64,000 nt of DNA from Pseudomonas fluorescens. GTDB taxonomy: Bacteria > Pseudomonadota > Gammaproteobacteria > Pseudomonadales > Pseudomonadaceae. The position numbers were made by a program, and so were the translations under genes. The stretch is from assembly GCF_902497875.1 (NCBI RefSeq), contig NZ_CABVHY010000002.1, positions 248,001 through 312,000 of the forward strand, given 5' to 3'. The notes beneath the pieces are model-generated. The model was not told the origin of the DNA. It saw only the letters and a list, made by a program, of their open reading frames with translations, and ran no database searches. Shown here piece by piece: positions 28,839 through 37,380 of this stretch; position 1 is the first letter of the stretch, and each line of letters opens with the position of its first letter.

Positions 28839-29423
28839 GTGACTGCCATTAAACTGATCGTTGGCTTGGGAAATCCAGGCGCTGAATACGAACAGACCCG
28901 GCATAACGCAGGGGCCCTTTTTGTTGAACGCATCGCGAACGCACAAGGCGTAAACCTTGTGGCCGATCGCAAATATTTCGGCCTGACCGGGCGCTTCTCA
29001 CACCAGGGTCAGGATGTTCGTCTGCTGATTCCCACCACCTACATGAACCGCAGCGGCCAGGCCGTAGCGGCACTCGCTGGTTTCTTCCGCATCAAGCCTG
29101 AAGAAATCCTGGTGGCGCATGACGAACTCGACCTGCCTCCCGGCGTCGCCAAGCTCAAACAGGGCGGCGGCCATGGCGGTCACAACGGGTTGCGCGACAT
29201 CATTGCGCAGCTAGGCAATCAGAATACCTTTCATCGCTTGCGGCTTGGCATTGGCCACCCGGGCGTTGCCAGTATGGTTTCAAACTTTGTCCTGGGTCGT
29301 GCGCCACGCGCCGAACAGGAAAAACTCGATGCCAGCATCGATTTTGCCCTCGGCGTGCTGCCGGATATCTTCGCCGGTGAATGGAACCGCGCGATGAAAA
29401 ACCTGCACAGCCAGAAGGCCTGA
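28839..29423 (+). CDS. pth: Peptidyl-tRNA hydrolase
   Basis: 194 residues from GTG 28839 with AAGGAAGG upstream. It recycles peptidyl-tRNAs dropped by ribosomes. Motifs are [20 protein letters not shown] (with Asn and the catalytic His of TRHN), [23 protein letters not shown] (Asp) and [13 protein letters not shown]. Only 22 bases separate it from ychF, a conserved pair. Confidence 0.96.
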   Translation: MTAIKLIVGLGNPGAEYEQTRHNAGALFVERIANAQGVNLVADRKYFGLTGRFSHQGQDVRLLIPTTYMNRSGQAVAALAGFFRIKPEEILVAHDELDLPPGVAKLKQGGGHGGHNGLRDIIAQLGNQNTFHRLRLGIGHPGVASMVSNFVLGRAPRAEQEKLDASIDFALGVLPDIFAGEWNRAMKNLHSQKA

Positions 29424-29445
29424 CTCTTATCCAAGGGGAAACACC

Positions 29446-30546
29446 ATGGGATTCAACTGCGGCATCGTCGGCCTGCCTAACGTCGGCAAGTCCACCCTGT
29501 TCAACGCCCTGACCAAATCCGGTATCGCGGCCGAGAACTTCCCCTTCTGCACCATTGAACCGAACACCGGTATCGTGCCGATGCCGGATAAGCGTCTGGA
29601 CGCGTTGGCGGCCATCGTCAATCCCAAGCGCATCCTGCCGACTACCATGGAATTCGTCGACATCGCCGGCCTGGTTGCCGGCGCCTCGAAAGGTGAGGGC
29701 CTGGGCAACAAATTCCTGGCCAACATCCGCGAAACCGATGCCATCGCCCACGTGGTCCGCTGCTTCGAAGACGAGAACGTGATCCACGTCTCCAACAGCG
29801 TCGACCCGAAACGCGACATCGAGATCATCGACCTCGAGCTGATCTTCGCCGACCTCGACAGCTGCGAAAAGCAACTGCAGAAAGTCACCCGCAATGCCAA
29901 GGGCGGTGACAAGGACGCAGTGGTCCAGAAAGGCCTGCTGGAACAGTTGATCGCTCACTTCACCGAAGGCAAGCCCGCGCGCAGCCTGATGAAGAGCATG
30001 AGCACCGACGAAAAGGCGGTGATCCGCGGCTTCCACCTGCTGACCACCAAGCCGGTGATGTACATCGCCAACGTTGCTGAAGACGGTTTCGAAAACAATC
30101 CGCTGCTGGACGTGGTCAAGGCCATTGCCGAAGAAGAAGGCGCGATCGTGGTACCGGTCTGCAACAAGATCGAAGCGGAAATCGCCGAGCTCGACGACGG
30201 CGAAGAAAAAGACATGTTCCTCGAAGCCCTGGGCCTCGATGAACCTGGCCTGAACCGCGTGATCCGCGCCGGCTACGAAATGCTTCACCTGCAGACCTAC
30301 TTCACCGCCGGTGTCGAAGAAGTCCGCGCCTGGACCGTAAAAGTCGGTGCTACCGCGCCACAAGCAGCCGGCGTGATTCACACCGACTTCGAGAAAGGCT
30401 TCATCCGCGCTGAAGTCATCGCCTACAACGACTTCATTCAGTACAAGGGCGAAGCCGGCACCAAAGAAGCCGGTAAATGGCGCCTGGAAGGCAAGGATTA
30501 CATCGTTAAAGACGGCGACGTGATGCACTTCCGTTTCAACGTGTAA
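29446..30546 (+). CDS. ychF: Redox-regulated ATPase/GTPase YchF (OLA1 family)
   Basis: 366 residues. The P-loop GLPNVGKST lies near residue 8; the switch and G3 regions ([19 protein letters not shown]) are intact. The G4 motif reads NKIE rather than NKxD, the YchF hallmark that shifts specificity to ATP. The C-terminal TGS domain ([16 protein letters not shown]...[12 protein letters not shown]) is complete. It binds ribosomes and negatively affects oxidative stress responses. The terminator after it marks the end of the conserved core block. Confidence 0.96.
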   Translation: MGFNCGIVGLPNVGKSTLFNALTKSGIAAENFPFCTIEPNTGIVPMPDKRLDALAAIVNPKRILPTTMEFVDIAGLVAGASKGEGLGNKFLANIRETDAIAHVVRCFEDENVIHVSNSVDPKRDIEIIDLELIFADLDSCEKQLQKVTRNAKGGDKDAVVQKGLLEQLIAHFTEGKPARSLMKSMSTDEKAVIRGFHLLTTKPVMYIANVAEDGFENNPLLDVVKAIAEEEGAIVVPVCNKIEAEIAELDDGEEKDMFLEALGLDEPGLNRVIRAGYEMLHLQTYFTAGVEEVRAWTVKVGATAPQAAGVIHTDFEKGFIRAEVIAYNDFIQYKGEAGTKEAGKWRLEGKDYIVKDGDVMHFRFNV

Positions 30547-30560
30547 AAGCCACACCCAAG

Positions 30561-30591
30561 AAAAAGCCGCGTCACGACGCGGCTTTTTTGT
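30561..30591 (+). terminator. Intrinsic terminator of ychF
   Basis: AAGCCGCGT / ACGCGGCTT stem, CACG loop, six or seven T residues. Confidence 0.92.
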
Positions 30592-30621
30592 GCCTGAAAC
30601 AATCGTCGGCTCACCCCCCAT

Positions 30622-30646
30622 TTAATGCGGGCTTGCTCGCGATTGC
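30622..30646. repeat. Single REP-like remnant
   Basis: AATGCGGGCTTGCTCGCGATT resembles one half of the element at 9954-10050. It sits at the boundary between the core block and the accessory locus; no further REP unit is seen from here to 64 kb. Confidence 0.55.
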
Positions 30647-30707
30647 ATCACCGCAGTGTAGCTGACAGACCGCAGTGCCTGCATCGCGCGCGAGTGTTTT
30701 TCGTCGA

Positions 30708-31739
30708 TCAAACCAGCGACCCGCTAGCCTTCTCCAACAGTGCCCAAGGCTGCTCTGCGAACGTCTCGCGCCACTGCGAATAATAACCGGCATCGCGCAG
30801 TTTCTGACGGAAAGCCTCGGGGGCAACGCTACTCAGGATCAGTCCTTTGCCACTCAGCACCTCGATAACACCCCGCTGCATCGTTCGCAGATCGGCACGC
30901 ATGTTCACCCCGGCCTCGTTGATGTGCCTTGTCACGAGTGCCTGCACCGGCGCGGGCAGCCTGGCGAACTTCGACAGGTTGCCGAGGATCCAGAAGCCGT
31001 CCCACATGTGGTTGGTCATCGAGCAGTACTTCTGCACTTCATACAACTTGGCGGAAGCAATCAACGTCAGCGGGTTTTCCTGGCCCTCAACGATATGGGT
31101 CTGCAACCCGGAATAGACCTCGGAGAAGTTGATGCTGGCCGGGGCAGCCTCGAAGCTGCGAAACATCGACATGATGATAGGGCTTGGCGGTACCCGTAAC
31201 TTCATCCCAACGAGGTCACCTGGCGTCGCGATCGGCCGGGTACTCGTGGTCGTGACCCGGAAACCGTTATCCCAGATTTTCTCGAAGGCGAACAACACCT
31301 CACTCTTGGCAATCTCGGCGCGGATGTGTGCGCCCAACTCTCCATCCATCGCGGCCCACACCTGATCGTAGTCCTTGAACGCGAAGCCTACTGCGCTGAT
31401 CTGCGCAGAGGGTATCAACGTGCCGAGGATGACCGGTGGCCCGGCATAAAAATCGATGGCCCCGGAACGTGCCTGGGCGAGCATGTCGGTGTCGCCGCCC
31501 AGTTGGCTGCTGGGGAAGACCTGCAGCGCAACACTGCCTTGCGACTCTTCGGCAATACGCTTGGCGGCCTCGCGTGCACGGACATTCATGGGGTGGCTCA
31601 GGGGCAAATTGTTGGCGAACTTCAGTCGAAACTCTGCTGCTCGGCTGTTTTCGCTATACAGGCCTGATCCCACGGCCAGCACCGCCGCTGAGGCGAGGGA
31701 CAGGGTCTGGACAAATCGGCGACGTGAGATGCCGGTCAT
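30708..31739 (-). CDS. Orphan TRAP transporter substrate-binding protein (DctP family)
   Basis: 343 residues from ATG 31739 (GGAGAG ahead). The N-terminus SRRRFVQTLSLASAAVLAVG is a twin-arginine-type signal peptide. The mature DctP fold includes PSSQLGGDTDMLAQARSGAID, the ligand-arginine region GMKLRVPPSPI, and the helix-5 segment VYSGLQTHIVEGQENPL. It is closely similar over its length to the DctP at 48467, but no permease gene adjoins it. It is divergent from gntR, whose operator lies in the shared 100-base promoter region. It may deliver a second substrate to the DctQM at 46.6 kb. Confidence 0.88.
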   Translation of the reverse strand: MTGISRRRFVQTLSLASAAVLAVGSGLYSENSRAAEFRLKFANNLPLSHPMNVRAREAAKRIAEESQGSVALQVFPSSQLGGDTDMLAQARSGAIDFYAGPPVILGTLIPSAQISAVGFAFKDYDQVWAAMDGELGAHIRAEIAKSEVLFAFEKIWDNGFRVTTTSTRPIATPGDLVGMKLRVPPSPIIMSMFRSFEAAPASINFSEVYSGLQTHIVEGQENPLTLIASAKLYEVQKYCSMTNHMWDGFWILGNLSKFARLPAPVQALVTRHINEAGVNMRADLRTMQRGVIEVLSGKGLILSSVAPEAFRQKLRDAGYYSQWRETFAEQPWALLEKASGSLV

Positions 31740-31780
31740 GATGACTCTCCACTTGATTTTTTTATGGATAAAAGAGTGCA

Positions 31781-31809
31781 TTGACAGCATAGCGATTGAT
31801 TTGTAGTCT
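31781..31809 (+). promoter_or_regulatory. Sigma-70 promoter of the gntR operon
   Basis: TTGACA (31781-31786), 17-base spacer, TAGTCT (31804-31809). Confidence 0.65.
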
Positions 31810-31818
31810 GTATACAGA
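31807..31818. promoter_or_regulatory. GntR operator
   Basis: Perfect palindrome TCTGTATACAGA overlapping the -10 and start-site region of the gntR promoter and upstream of the divergent dctP. The GTATAC core is typical of FCD-type GntR regulators, so autoregulation and control of the orphan dctP are likely. Confidence 0.6.
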
Positions 31819-31840
31819 ACACGAAAAAAGGAAAGCGGAC

Positions 31841-32539
31841 ATGCAGAAGCTCAATACCCCGGCGCATCTGATCGAACAGGTTTACGACGCCATTCTCGAC
31901 GCCATCTGCCAAGGCCAACTACAGCCTAACGAGCGCGTGACCCAGGAAGGTCTGGCCGCGCAGCTGGGAGTTTCACGCCAGCCGATCCTGCAAGCATTCC
32001 AGATCCTCAAGCGCGAAGGCTTTATCGAAGATCACGGTCGCAAGGGCGTGATCGTCACGCCACTCGACCCGCAGAAGCTGGTGCAGTTGTATCAAGTGCG
32101 CGCAGCCCTCGACGCCCTCGCCGCACGCAACGCCGCGCGACTTGTTCAGCAAAATGGCGCAAAGAAACTCCAGGCGATTGCCGACAAGCTGGTCAGTCAG
32201 GGACGTGCGGCCGCCGCGGCCAATGACACCAGCGCCCTGGTTCGCCTGGACATGGCGTTCCACCAATTCATCTACGAAATGTCCGGCAACCCGGTGATCG
32301 CCCAGACCACCGCCCTGCACTGGCATCACATCCGCCGGACCATGAGCTCGATTCTGCAACACGACGTGCGCACGTTCGAAGGCGTATGGGATGAGCACCA
32401 AGCCATCCTCTGCGCCATTTTCGATGGCAATGAAGAACTGGCGGCGCGGCTTGCCCAACAGCACGCCGAAAGCGCCGCCGAACACCTGGCGCGGATTCTG
32501 GAGAGCGCGGAACACGCGACAAAACTGAAGCAGGCCTGA
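31841..32539 (+). CDS. GntR-family regulator, FCD (FadR) subfamily
   Basis: 232 residues from ATG 31841 (AAAAGGAAAG ahead). The winged helix-turn-helix spans residues about 8-70, with RVTQEGLAAQLGVSRQPILQAFQILKREGFI. The C-terminal FCD domain keeps the metal-ligand pattern DMAFHQFIYEMSGNP and later His residues (HHIRR, DEHQAIL). It probably senses a carboxylic acid. It is first gene of an operon with the dioxygenase, SDR and AEC transporter, and divergent from an orphan dctP. Confidence 0.88.
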   Translation: MQKLNTPAHLIEQVYDAILDAICQGQLQPNERVTQEGLAAQLGVSRQPILQAFQILKREGFIEDHGRKGVIVTPLDPQKLVQLYQVRAALDALAARNAARLVQQNGAKKLQAIADKLVSQGRAAAAANDTSALVRLDMAFHQFIYEMSGNPVIAQTTALHWHHIRRTMSSILQHDVRTFEGVWDEHQAILCAIFDGNEELAARLAQQHAESAAEHLARILESAEHATKLKQA

Positions 32540-32566
32540 CCTGCGGACTGCCCCCTGGAGACACTC

Positions 32567-33355
32567 ATGAAGCTGACACAAGAACAAATCAAGGCTTATG
32601 ACGAAGAAGGCTACATCCTGCTGCCGAGCCTGTTTTCACAACAGGAAGCAGCCCTGATGAAATCCCGTCTTCCGGCGCTGTACCAGATGAACCGCGACGA
32701 AGTGATCAAGGAAAAAAGCGGCGTGGTGCGCACCGTGTTCGCCGCTCATACCTTCGATGAGGTATTCGCCCGTGTGGCCAGCCATCCACGCTTGATCGAT
32801 CCGGCGCGGCAATTGCTGAACAGCGAGGTGTACATGCATCAGTTCAAGATCAACGCCAAGGCTGCGTTCAATGGCGATATCTGGCAATGGCACCAGGATT
32901 TCGGCACCTGGCACCAGGATGACGGCATGCCAGAGGCTCGGGCGATGAACGTTGCGATATTCCTCGATGACGTCAACGAGTTCAACGGCCCGCTGATGCT
33001 CATTCCTCGCTCGCACAAGGAAGGCCGCCTGGATGCCAGCCACGACCTGACCACGACGAGCTATCCATTGTGGACGCTGGACAATGCCAAGGTCTCCGAG
33101 CTGGTGGAGCAAGGGGGGATCGTTGCACCCAAGGGCGTCGCCGGTACGGTGTTGATTTTCCAGAGCACGCTGGTGCATGCGTCGTCACCCAATCTGTCGC
33201 CCTGGGACCGCAACACGCTGTACGTCACCACCAACTCAGTGGAGAACGCCATCCGCAAATTCCAGCGCCCGGACTACATCGCTCATCGCGATTTCACACC
33301 GATCCGGACCCTCGACGACACCTGCCTCGACGAGTTTCAACAAGCTGTAGCCTGA
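32567..33355 (+). CDS. Phytanoyl-CoA dioxygenase family protein, EctD-like
   Basis: 262 residues. Fe(II)/2-oxoglutarate dioxygenase of the PhyH family. The facial triad is visible: His109 and Asp111 in WQWHQDFGTWHQDDGMP, and His204 in STLVHASSPN; Arg215 (PWDRNTLYV) would hold 2-oxoglutarate. The long motif around 106-124 closely follows the signature of ectoine hydroxylase EctD. No ectoine biosynthesis genes are present, so I read it as a related hydroxylase acting on an imported compound. It follows gntR by 27 bases. Confidence 0.85.
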   Translation: MKLTQEQIKAYDEEGYILLPSLFSQQEAALMKSRLPALYQMNRDEVIKEKSGVVRTVFAAHTFDEVFARVASHPRLIDPARQLLNSEVYMHQFKINAKAAFNGDIWQWHQDFGTWHQDDGMPEARAMNVAIFLDDVNEFNGPLMLIPRSHKEGRLDASHDLTTTSYPLWTLDNAKVSELVEQGGIVAPKGVAGTVLIFQSTLVHASSPNLSPWDRNTLYVTTNSVENAIRKFQRPDYIAHRDFTPIRTLDDTCLDEFQQAVA

Positions 33356-33416
33356 GCCCCGCCGCCCGCCGAACCGCGTTCGGCGGGCAGCCATCGCCAT
33401 AAAAAGGACAACAACG

Positions 33417-34214
33417 ATGAACGATTCCATGCGCGACAAAGTTGTAATCGTCACGGGCGCCGGCGCCATCGCCGAGGGCTGGAGCAATGGCCGGGCGGCG
33501 GCAGTGTTATATGCCCGCGAAGGCGCCAGGCTGCTGGCGGTGGACCGTGATCCACAATCGGCCGAGGCTACTTGCGCCATCATTCGTGAAGAAGGCGGCA
33601 CCTGCGAAGTGTTCACCGGCGATGTGTCCAACTCAGCCGACATGCGCCGCATGGTCGAGGCGGCGCAGGATCATTTCGGTCGCCTGGACGTGTTGCACAA
33701 CAACGTCGGCATCGCCGAAACCGGCGGGCCGGTGGAGGCCAGCGAAGAGAGCTGGAACCGCTTGCTGGCCGTCAACCAGACCAGCCTGTTTCTGACCTGC
33801 AAGTACGCCCTGCCGGTGATGGAAGCACAGAAGTGCGGCGCCATCGTCAACATCGCCTCGATTGCCGCGACGCATTGGTTGGGTTTCCCCTATGTCGGTT
33901 ATTCAGCGACCAAGGCGGCGATGATTGCCTTTACCCAGAACGTTGCGGTTCAGTACGCACCGCTGGGCATCCGCGCCAACTGCGTGTCGCCCGGCTTCAT
34001 GAACACGCCGATGGTCAGCGCTTCGCTGACCGCGACCTACGGCGCAGGGGTTCAAGCCATGCTCGACACCCGCCACGCGCAATGCCCGATGGGTTTCATG
34101 GGCGATGCCTGGGACGTGGCTCACGCCGCGCTGTTTTTGGCCTCCGATGCCGCGCGTTACATCACCGGCACCAATCTGGTGGTCGATGGTGGCCTGACCC
34201 TGCGCTGCGCCTGA
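33417..34214 (+). CDS. Short-chain dehydrogenase/reductase with an extended glycine motif
   Basis: 265 residues. The cofactor-binding loop reads TGAGAIAEGWSNGRAAA, longer than the classical TGxxxGIG, a variant seen in a subset of SDRs. The catalytic parts are intact: NNVGIAE, Ser in NIASIAA, and YSATK as YxxxK. The C-terminus TGTNLVVDGGLTLRCA is typical of classical SDR family enzymes. GGAC lies upstream of the ATG. It is third gene of the gntR operon and could oxidise the alcohol made by the dioxygenase; the substrate is unknown. Confidence 0.85.
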   Translation: MNDSMRDKVVIVTGAGAIAEGWSNGRAAAVLYAREGARLLAVDRDPQSAEATCAIIREEGGTCEVFTGDVSNSADMRRMVEAAQDHFGRLDVLHNNVGIAETGGPVEASEESWNRLLAVNQTSLFLTCKYALPVMEAQKCGAIVNIASIAATHWLGFPYVGYSATKAAMIAFTQNVAVQYAPLGIRANCVSPGFMNTPMVSASLTATYGAGVQAMLDTRHAQCPMGFMGDAWDVAHAALFLASDAARYITGTNLVVDGGLTLRCA

Positions 34215-34283
34215 AACCGCACCTGCCACCTTTTCTCTTCGCATCTGCCGTGGCGTGCCGCGGCGGTAAGGACACGTGCGGCG

Positions 34284-35222
34284 ATGCTCGCTATCTTCAA
34301 TGTTGCCTTTCCCGTATTCAGTCTGATTTTTGTCGGCTTTTTCTGCCGCCGTCGCGGCATCCTGGGGCCCAACGCATCCACCGAGCTCAACCGCTTCGTC
34401 ATTTATCTGGGGCTGCCAGCGCTGCTGTTCGAGTCGATGTCCCGACTGGCCTCGGTGCAGGCACTCGACCTGGGTTTCATCGCCGCGTTCGCCCTGGGCA
34501 TGGCGGTGGTGTTCCTGATCACCTTGTGGCTACGGCTACGCAACAAGGCTCACTTCATCGATGCCACCATCGATGCGCTGGGCGCCGCCTACCCCAACTC
34601 CGGGTTTCTGGGCATTCCACTGTGCTTGTTGACCTTCGGCGAGGCAGGCATTGCGCCCGCAGTGATCGGCACCTTGATGACCGCGTGCCTGCTATTCGCG
34701 CTGGCGATTGTGATGATCGAGATGTTTCGCCAGAGCGAAAAGCACTTGGGCCGCACGTTGGCCAAGGTGGGCGGCTCGCTGCTGCGCAACCCGATCATGG
34801 TGGCGCCGGTGCTGGGTTGCCTGGTGGCGTGGAGCGGTGTAGCGCTGCCCACCGGGGTGCAGCAGTTGTTCCAGTTTCTCGGGGCGGCAGCGGGCCCTTG
34901 CGCACTGGTCTCCATTGGCCTGTTCCTGGCCGCCACCCGTTCGCACAAGGTCGACGGCCAGACGTTGGGCATGCTGGTCACGATGAAGTTGCTCGTGCAG
35001 CCGGCAGTAACGGGGGCATTGGTGTTCTGGGTGTTCGAGCTGCCGCCGATGTGGGCCTGGTCGGCTTTACTGTTGAGCGCATTACCGGTGGGTAACGGGC
35101 CCTTTATGCTGGCGGAATTGTTTGGTCGGGAGGCGAACACCATGTCGCGCACGATCCTGATGTCGACCTTGTGTTCGTTGCTGACGGTGTCGGTGATTCT
35201 GGCGTGGATCCCCCAACAATGA
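34284..35222 (+). CDS. AEC-family (auxin efflux carrier-type) transporter
   Basis: 312 residues with about ten hydrophobic helices in two halves. The N-terminal IFNVAFPVFSLIFVGFFCRRRGIL, the central YPNSGFLGIPLCLLTFGEAG and the C-terminal half opening LRNPIMVAPVLGCLVAWSG mark the AEC/membrane transport protein family. Bacterial members carry malonate, malate or other acids. The N-terminal part of the second half has LVSIGLFLAATRS. It is last gene of the gntR operon and likely moves the substrate or product of the dioxygenase/SDR pair. Confidence 0.88.
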   Translation: MLAIFNVAFPVFSLIFVGFFCRRRGILGPNASTELNRFVIYLGLPALLFESMSRLASVQALDLGFIAAFALGMAVVFLITLWLRLRNKAHFIDATIDALGAAYPNSGFLGIPLCLLTFGEAGIAPAVIGTLMTACLLFALAIVMIEMFRQSEKHLGRTLAKVGGSLLRNPIMVAPVLGCLVAWSGVALPTGVQQLFQFLGAAAGPCALVSIGLFLAATRSHKVDGQTLGMLVTMKLLVQPAVTGALVFWVFELPPMWAWSALLLSALPVGNGPFMLAELFGREANTMSRTILMSTLCSLLTVSVILAWIPQQ

Positions 35223-35283
35223 AGTCCCTCGCTACAGGATCTCGACGATCCTGTAGCGGATGCGCCCTGCCCTCGGTGACCGC

Positions 35284-36066
35284 TTAATCACGCATGTACC
35301 CACCGTCCACATCCATGATTTCACCCGTCACGAAACTCGCCGCATCCGATGCCAGAAAACACACCGCGGCGGCGATGTCTCGCGGTGTTCCCGCGCGCCC
35401 CAACGGCATGTCCACCAACACTCGTGCCCGTGCTTCGGAACTCAGGGTGCTGGTCATGTCGGTATCGGTCAACGCTGGCGACACCGCATTGGCGGTGATA
35501 TTGAACGGCCCGGCTTCGCGCGCCAGCCCCTTGGTCAAGGCAATCACGCCGCCTTTGGCCGCGGCATAACAACTGTTGCCCAACAGGCCGCCACCGCGTT
35601 TTCCAGCGACCGAGGCGATGTTGATGATCCGTCCCGAGCGGCGGGCCATCATGCCCGGCAAGACCGCCTTGGCGCAGTAGAAAACGCTGTTCAGGTCGAT
35701 CGCCATAACGCGCCTCCATTCGGCCGCGCTCACCTCCAATAGCGGCGCGGTGGAAACGATGCCAGCATTGTTGACCAGGATATCGATGCTCCCCAGCGCC
35801 TGCCCAACCTGGCTCACCATGGCCTCCACCTGTTGCTCATCGGCAACATCCACCCCCAGGCCAATGGCATGAATGCCCAACTCACCTAGCTGTGCTGCTG
35901 CCCGTTCGGCGGCGCCATGGTCGAGATCACAGATTGCGACCCGCGCGCCGCATTGGCCCAGAGCCACAGCGATGGCATAGCCGATACCGCGGGCGGCGCC
36001 GGTGACGAGTGCGTTACGGCCTTCGAGAGAAAAACTGATCGGCGCAAAATTGGCAGAGGCATTCAT
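35284..36066 (-). CDS. Classical short-chain dehydrogenase/reductase (FabG-like)
   Basis: 260 residues from ATG 36066 (GGGATAAC ahead). Complete classical SDR: TGAARGIG cofactor motif, NNAGIVS, catalytic Ser in NIASVAG and YAAAK as YxxxK, then the C-terminal PLGRAGTPRDIAAAVCFLASDAASFVTGEIMDVDGGY. It ends convergent with the AEC gene and starts 90 bases downstream of the sigma-54 activator on the same strand, so it may be co-transcribed with that regulator. The substrate is unknown. Confidence 0.88.
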   Translation of the reverse strand: MNASANFAPISFSLEGRNALVTGAARGIGYAIAVALGQCGARVAICDLDHGAAERAAAQLGELGIHAIGLGVDVADEQQVEAMVSQVGQALGSIDILVNNAGIVSTAPLLEVSAAEWRRVMAIDLNSVFYCAKAVLPGMMARRSGRIINIASVAGKRGGGLLGNSCYAAAKGGVIALTKGLAREAGPFNITANAVSPALTDTDMTSTLSSEARARVLVDMPLGRAGTPRDIAAAVCFLASDAASFVTGEIMDVDGGYMRD

Positions 36067-36156
36067 TATTGTTATCCCTTGATCTGGACGCAGGTCGGCC
36101 TTCCCGCTCAACGGGAAAAGGCCGGTTGTTCAATGAAAATCAGACAGCTGATGCCG

Positions 36157-37227
36157 TCAGGAAGGGGCGTAGCTGCCCAGCGCCAACTGGTTCTTGAGCG
36201 GCGCGATATCCAGACGCCGCAGCACGCGATACAGCGATGGCCGACAGATCCCCAGCGCACGAGCAGCGGCGGTCATGTTCCAGCGGCAATTGATGAGCAC
36301 GCCGAGTACGTCCTCGCGTTCATCCACGGGTGCGGCGGTATGTCGGGTCTGGCGAATCGGCGTAACGTTCTGCACCTTCGCCCGTACCGGCAGCGACGGC
36401 TGGCCGCCAGCCTGAGGGAGGAAGTCAGCGGGCAGGTCCCAGCGCTGAACTCGCGCGCCCTCCTTCACCGCACAGGCATAACGAATGACCGCACGCATCT
36501 GCCGCAGGTTGCCCGGCCACGAATGACCAAGCAGCAACGGCCAGACATCGGCGGCGATGACTTGGCGTGGATCGCAGCCAGGCAGCTCGGTGGCGACCAT
36601 GCTGCACACCAGCTCGGCACGGTCGGTGCGTTCGCGCAGCGGCGGCAACTGCACCACTGCGGTGGCAATGCGATAGAACAGATCCTCGCGAAAGCTGCCG
36701 TTTTCCACCAGCGCGGTAAGGGATTGGTGGGTGGCGCAGATCAGCGCGAAGTTCACCGGCACACTGCGCTCGGCGCCCAGCGGGGTGATCTCGCGCTCGG
36801 CGATCACCCGCAGCAGGCGGGTTTGCTGCTCGTAAGGCATGTCGCCGATTTCGTCGAGAAACAAGGTGCCGCCGTCGGCCTGCGCCACTTTGCCCTTCTT
36901 GCCACTCGGCAGGGCACCGGAAAACGCACCGCGGGAGTAGCCGAACAGTTCGCTTTCGATCAGGGTTTCGGGGATGGACGCACAATTGAGGGCGACCAGT
37001 TGCGCGGCGTGGCGCTGACCGTGCTCGTGCAGCGCACGGGCCAGTACCTCTTTGCCGGTACCGGTCTCCCCCTGAATGAGTACGGCGATGCCGCGCTCCA
37101 TCAGGCGCAACGCGCGGCGAAAAGCCTGGCGCACTTGCGGGTCACTGTCGTGGGCAATATCGCATTCAGGGTAAGCGGAGGTTGCGTGGGCTCGGGCAAA
37201 CGAAGGGTGTTCGTGTACGGAAGGCAT
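36157..37227 (-). CDS. Sigma-54-dependent transcriptional activator without a sensor domain
   Basis: 356 residues from ATG 37227 (AGGTGA ahead; a GTG at 37236 is the alternative). The AAA+ core begins almost at once: Walker A GETGTGKE (53-60), the sigma-54 contact loop as GAFSGA (100-105; consensus GAFTGA), Walker B GGTLFLDEIGD (119-129), FREDLFYRI and the arginine region. A Fis-type helix-turn-helix is at the C-terminus (MTAAARALGICRPSLYRVLRRLDI). Only about 35 residues precede the core, so the GAF/PAS input domain of AcoR-like relatives is missing, as in PspF. It is the probable activator of the -24/-12 promoters at 38490 and 49585. Confidence 0.9.
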   Translation of the reverse strand: MPSVHEHPSFARAHATSAYPECDIAHDSDPQVRQAFRRALRLMERGIAVLIQGETGTGKEVLARALHEHGQRHAAQLVALNCASIPETLIESELFGYSRGAFSGALPSGKKGKVAQADGGTLFLDEIGDMPYEQQTRLLRVIAEREITPLGAERSVPVNFALICATHQSLTALVENGSFREDLFYRIATAVVQLPPLRERTDRAELVCSMVATELPGCDPRQVIAADVWPLLLGHSWPGNLRQMRAVIRYACAVKEGARVQRWDLPADFLPQAGGQPSLPVRAKVQNVTPIRQTRHTAAPVDEREDVLGVLINCRWNMTAAARALGICRPSLYRVLRRLDIAPLKNQLALGSYAPS

Positions 37228-37380
37228 CAGCGTCACCTGTTTTTATTGTATAGCTCGTGACTATGTCGACTCGCCGCACTTGTGATGCAGCCGTCGATAT
37301 GGCGTTGAATCACAATAAGGCAGGCACACTTATATTTTCCAATCCATAATAAATCATCTATTGATACCTTTTAGAGCATC

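Noticed and set aside
29200-30621. 473-codon open frame antisense to ychF
   Set aside because: Composition is that of a codon shadow (rich in His, Gln, Phe and Val), and it runs over the ychF terminator.
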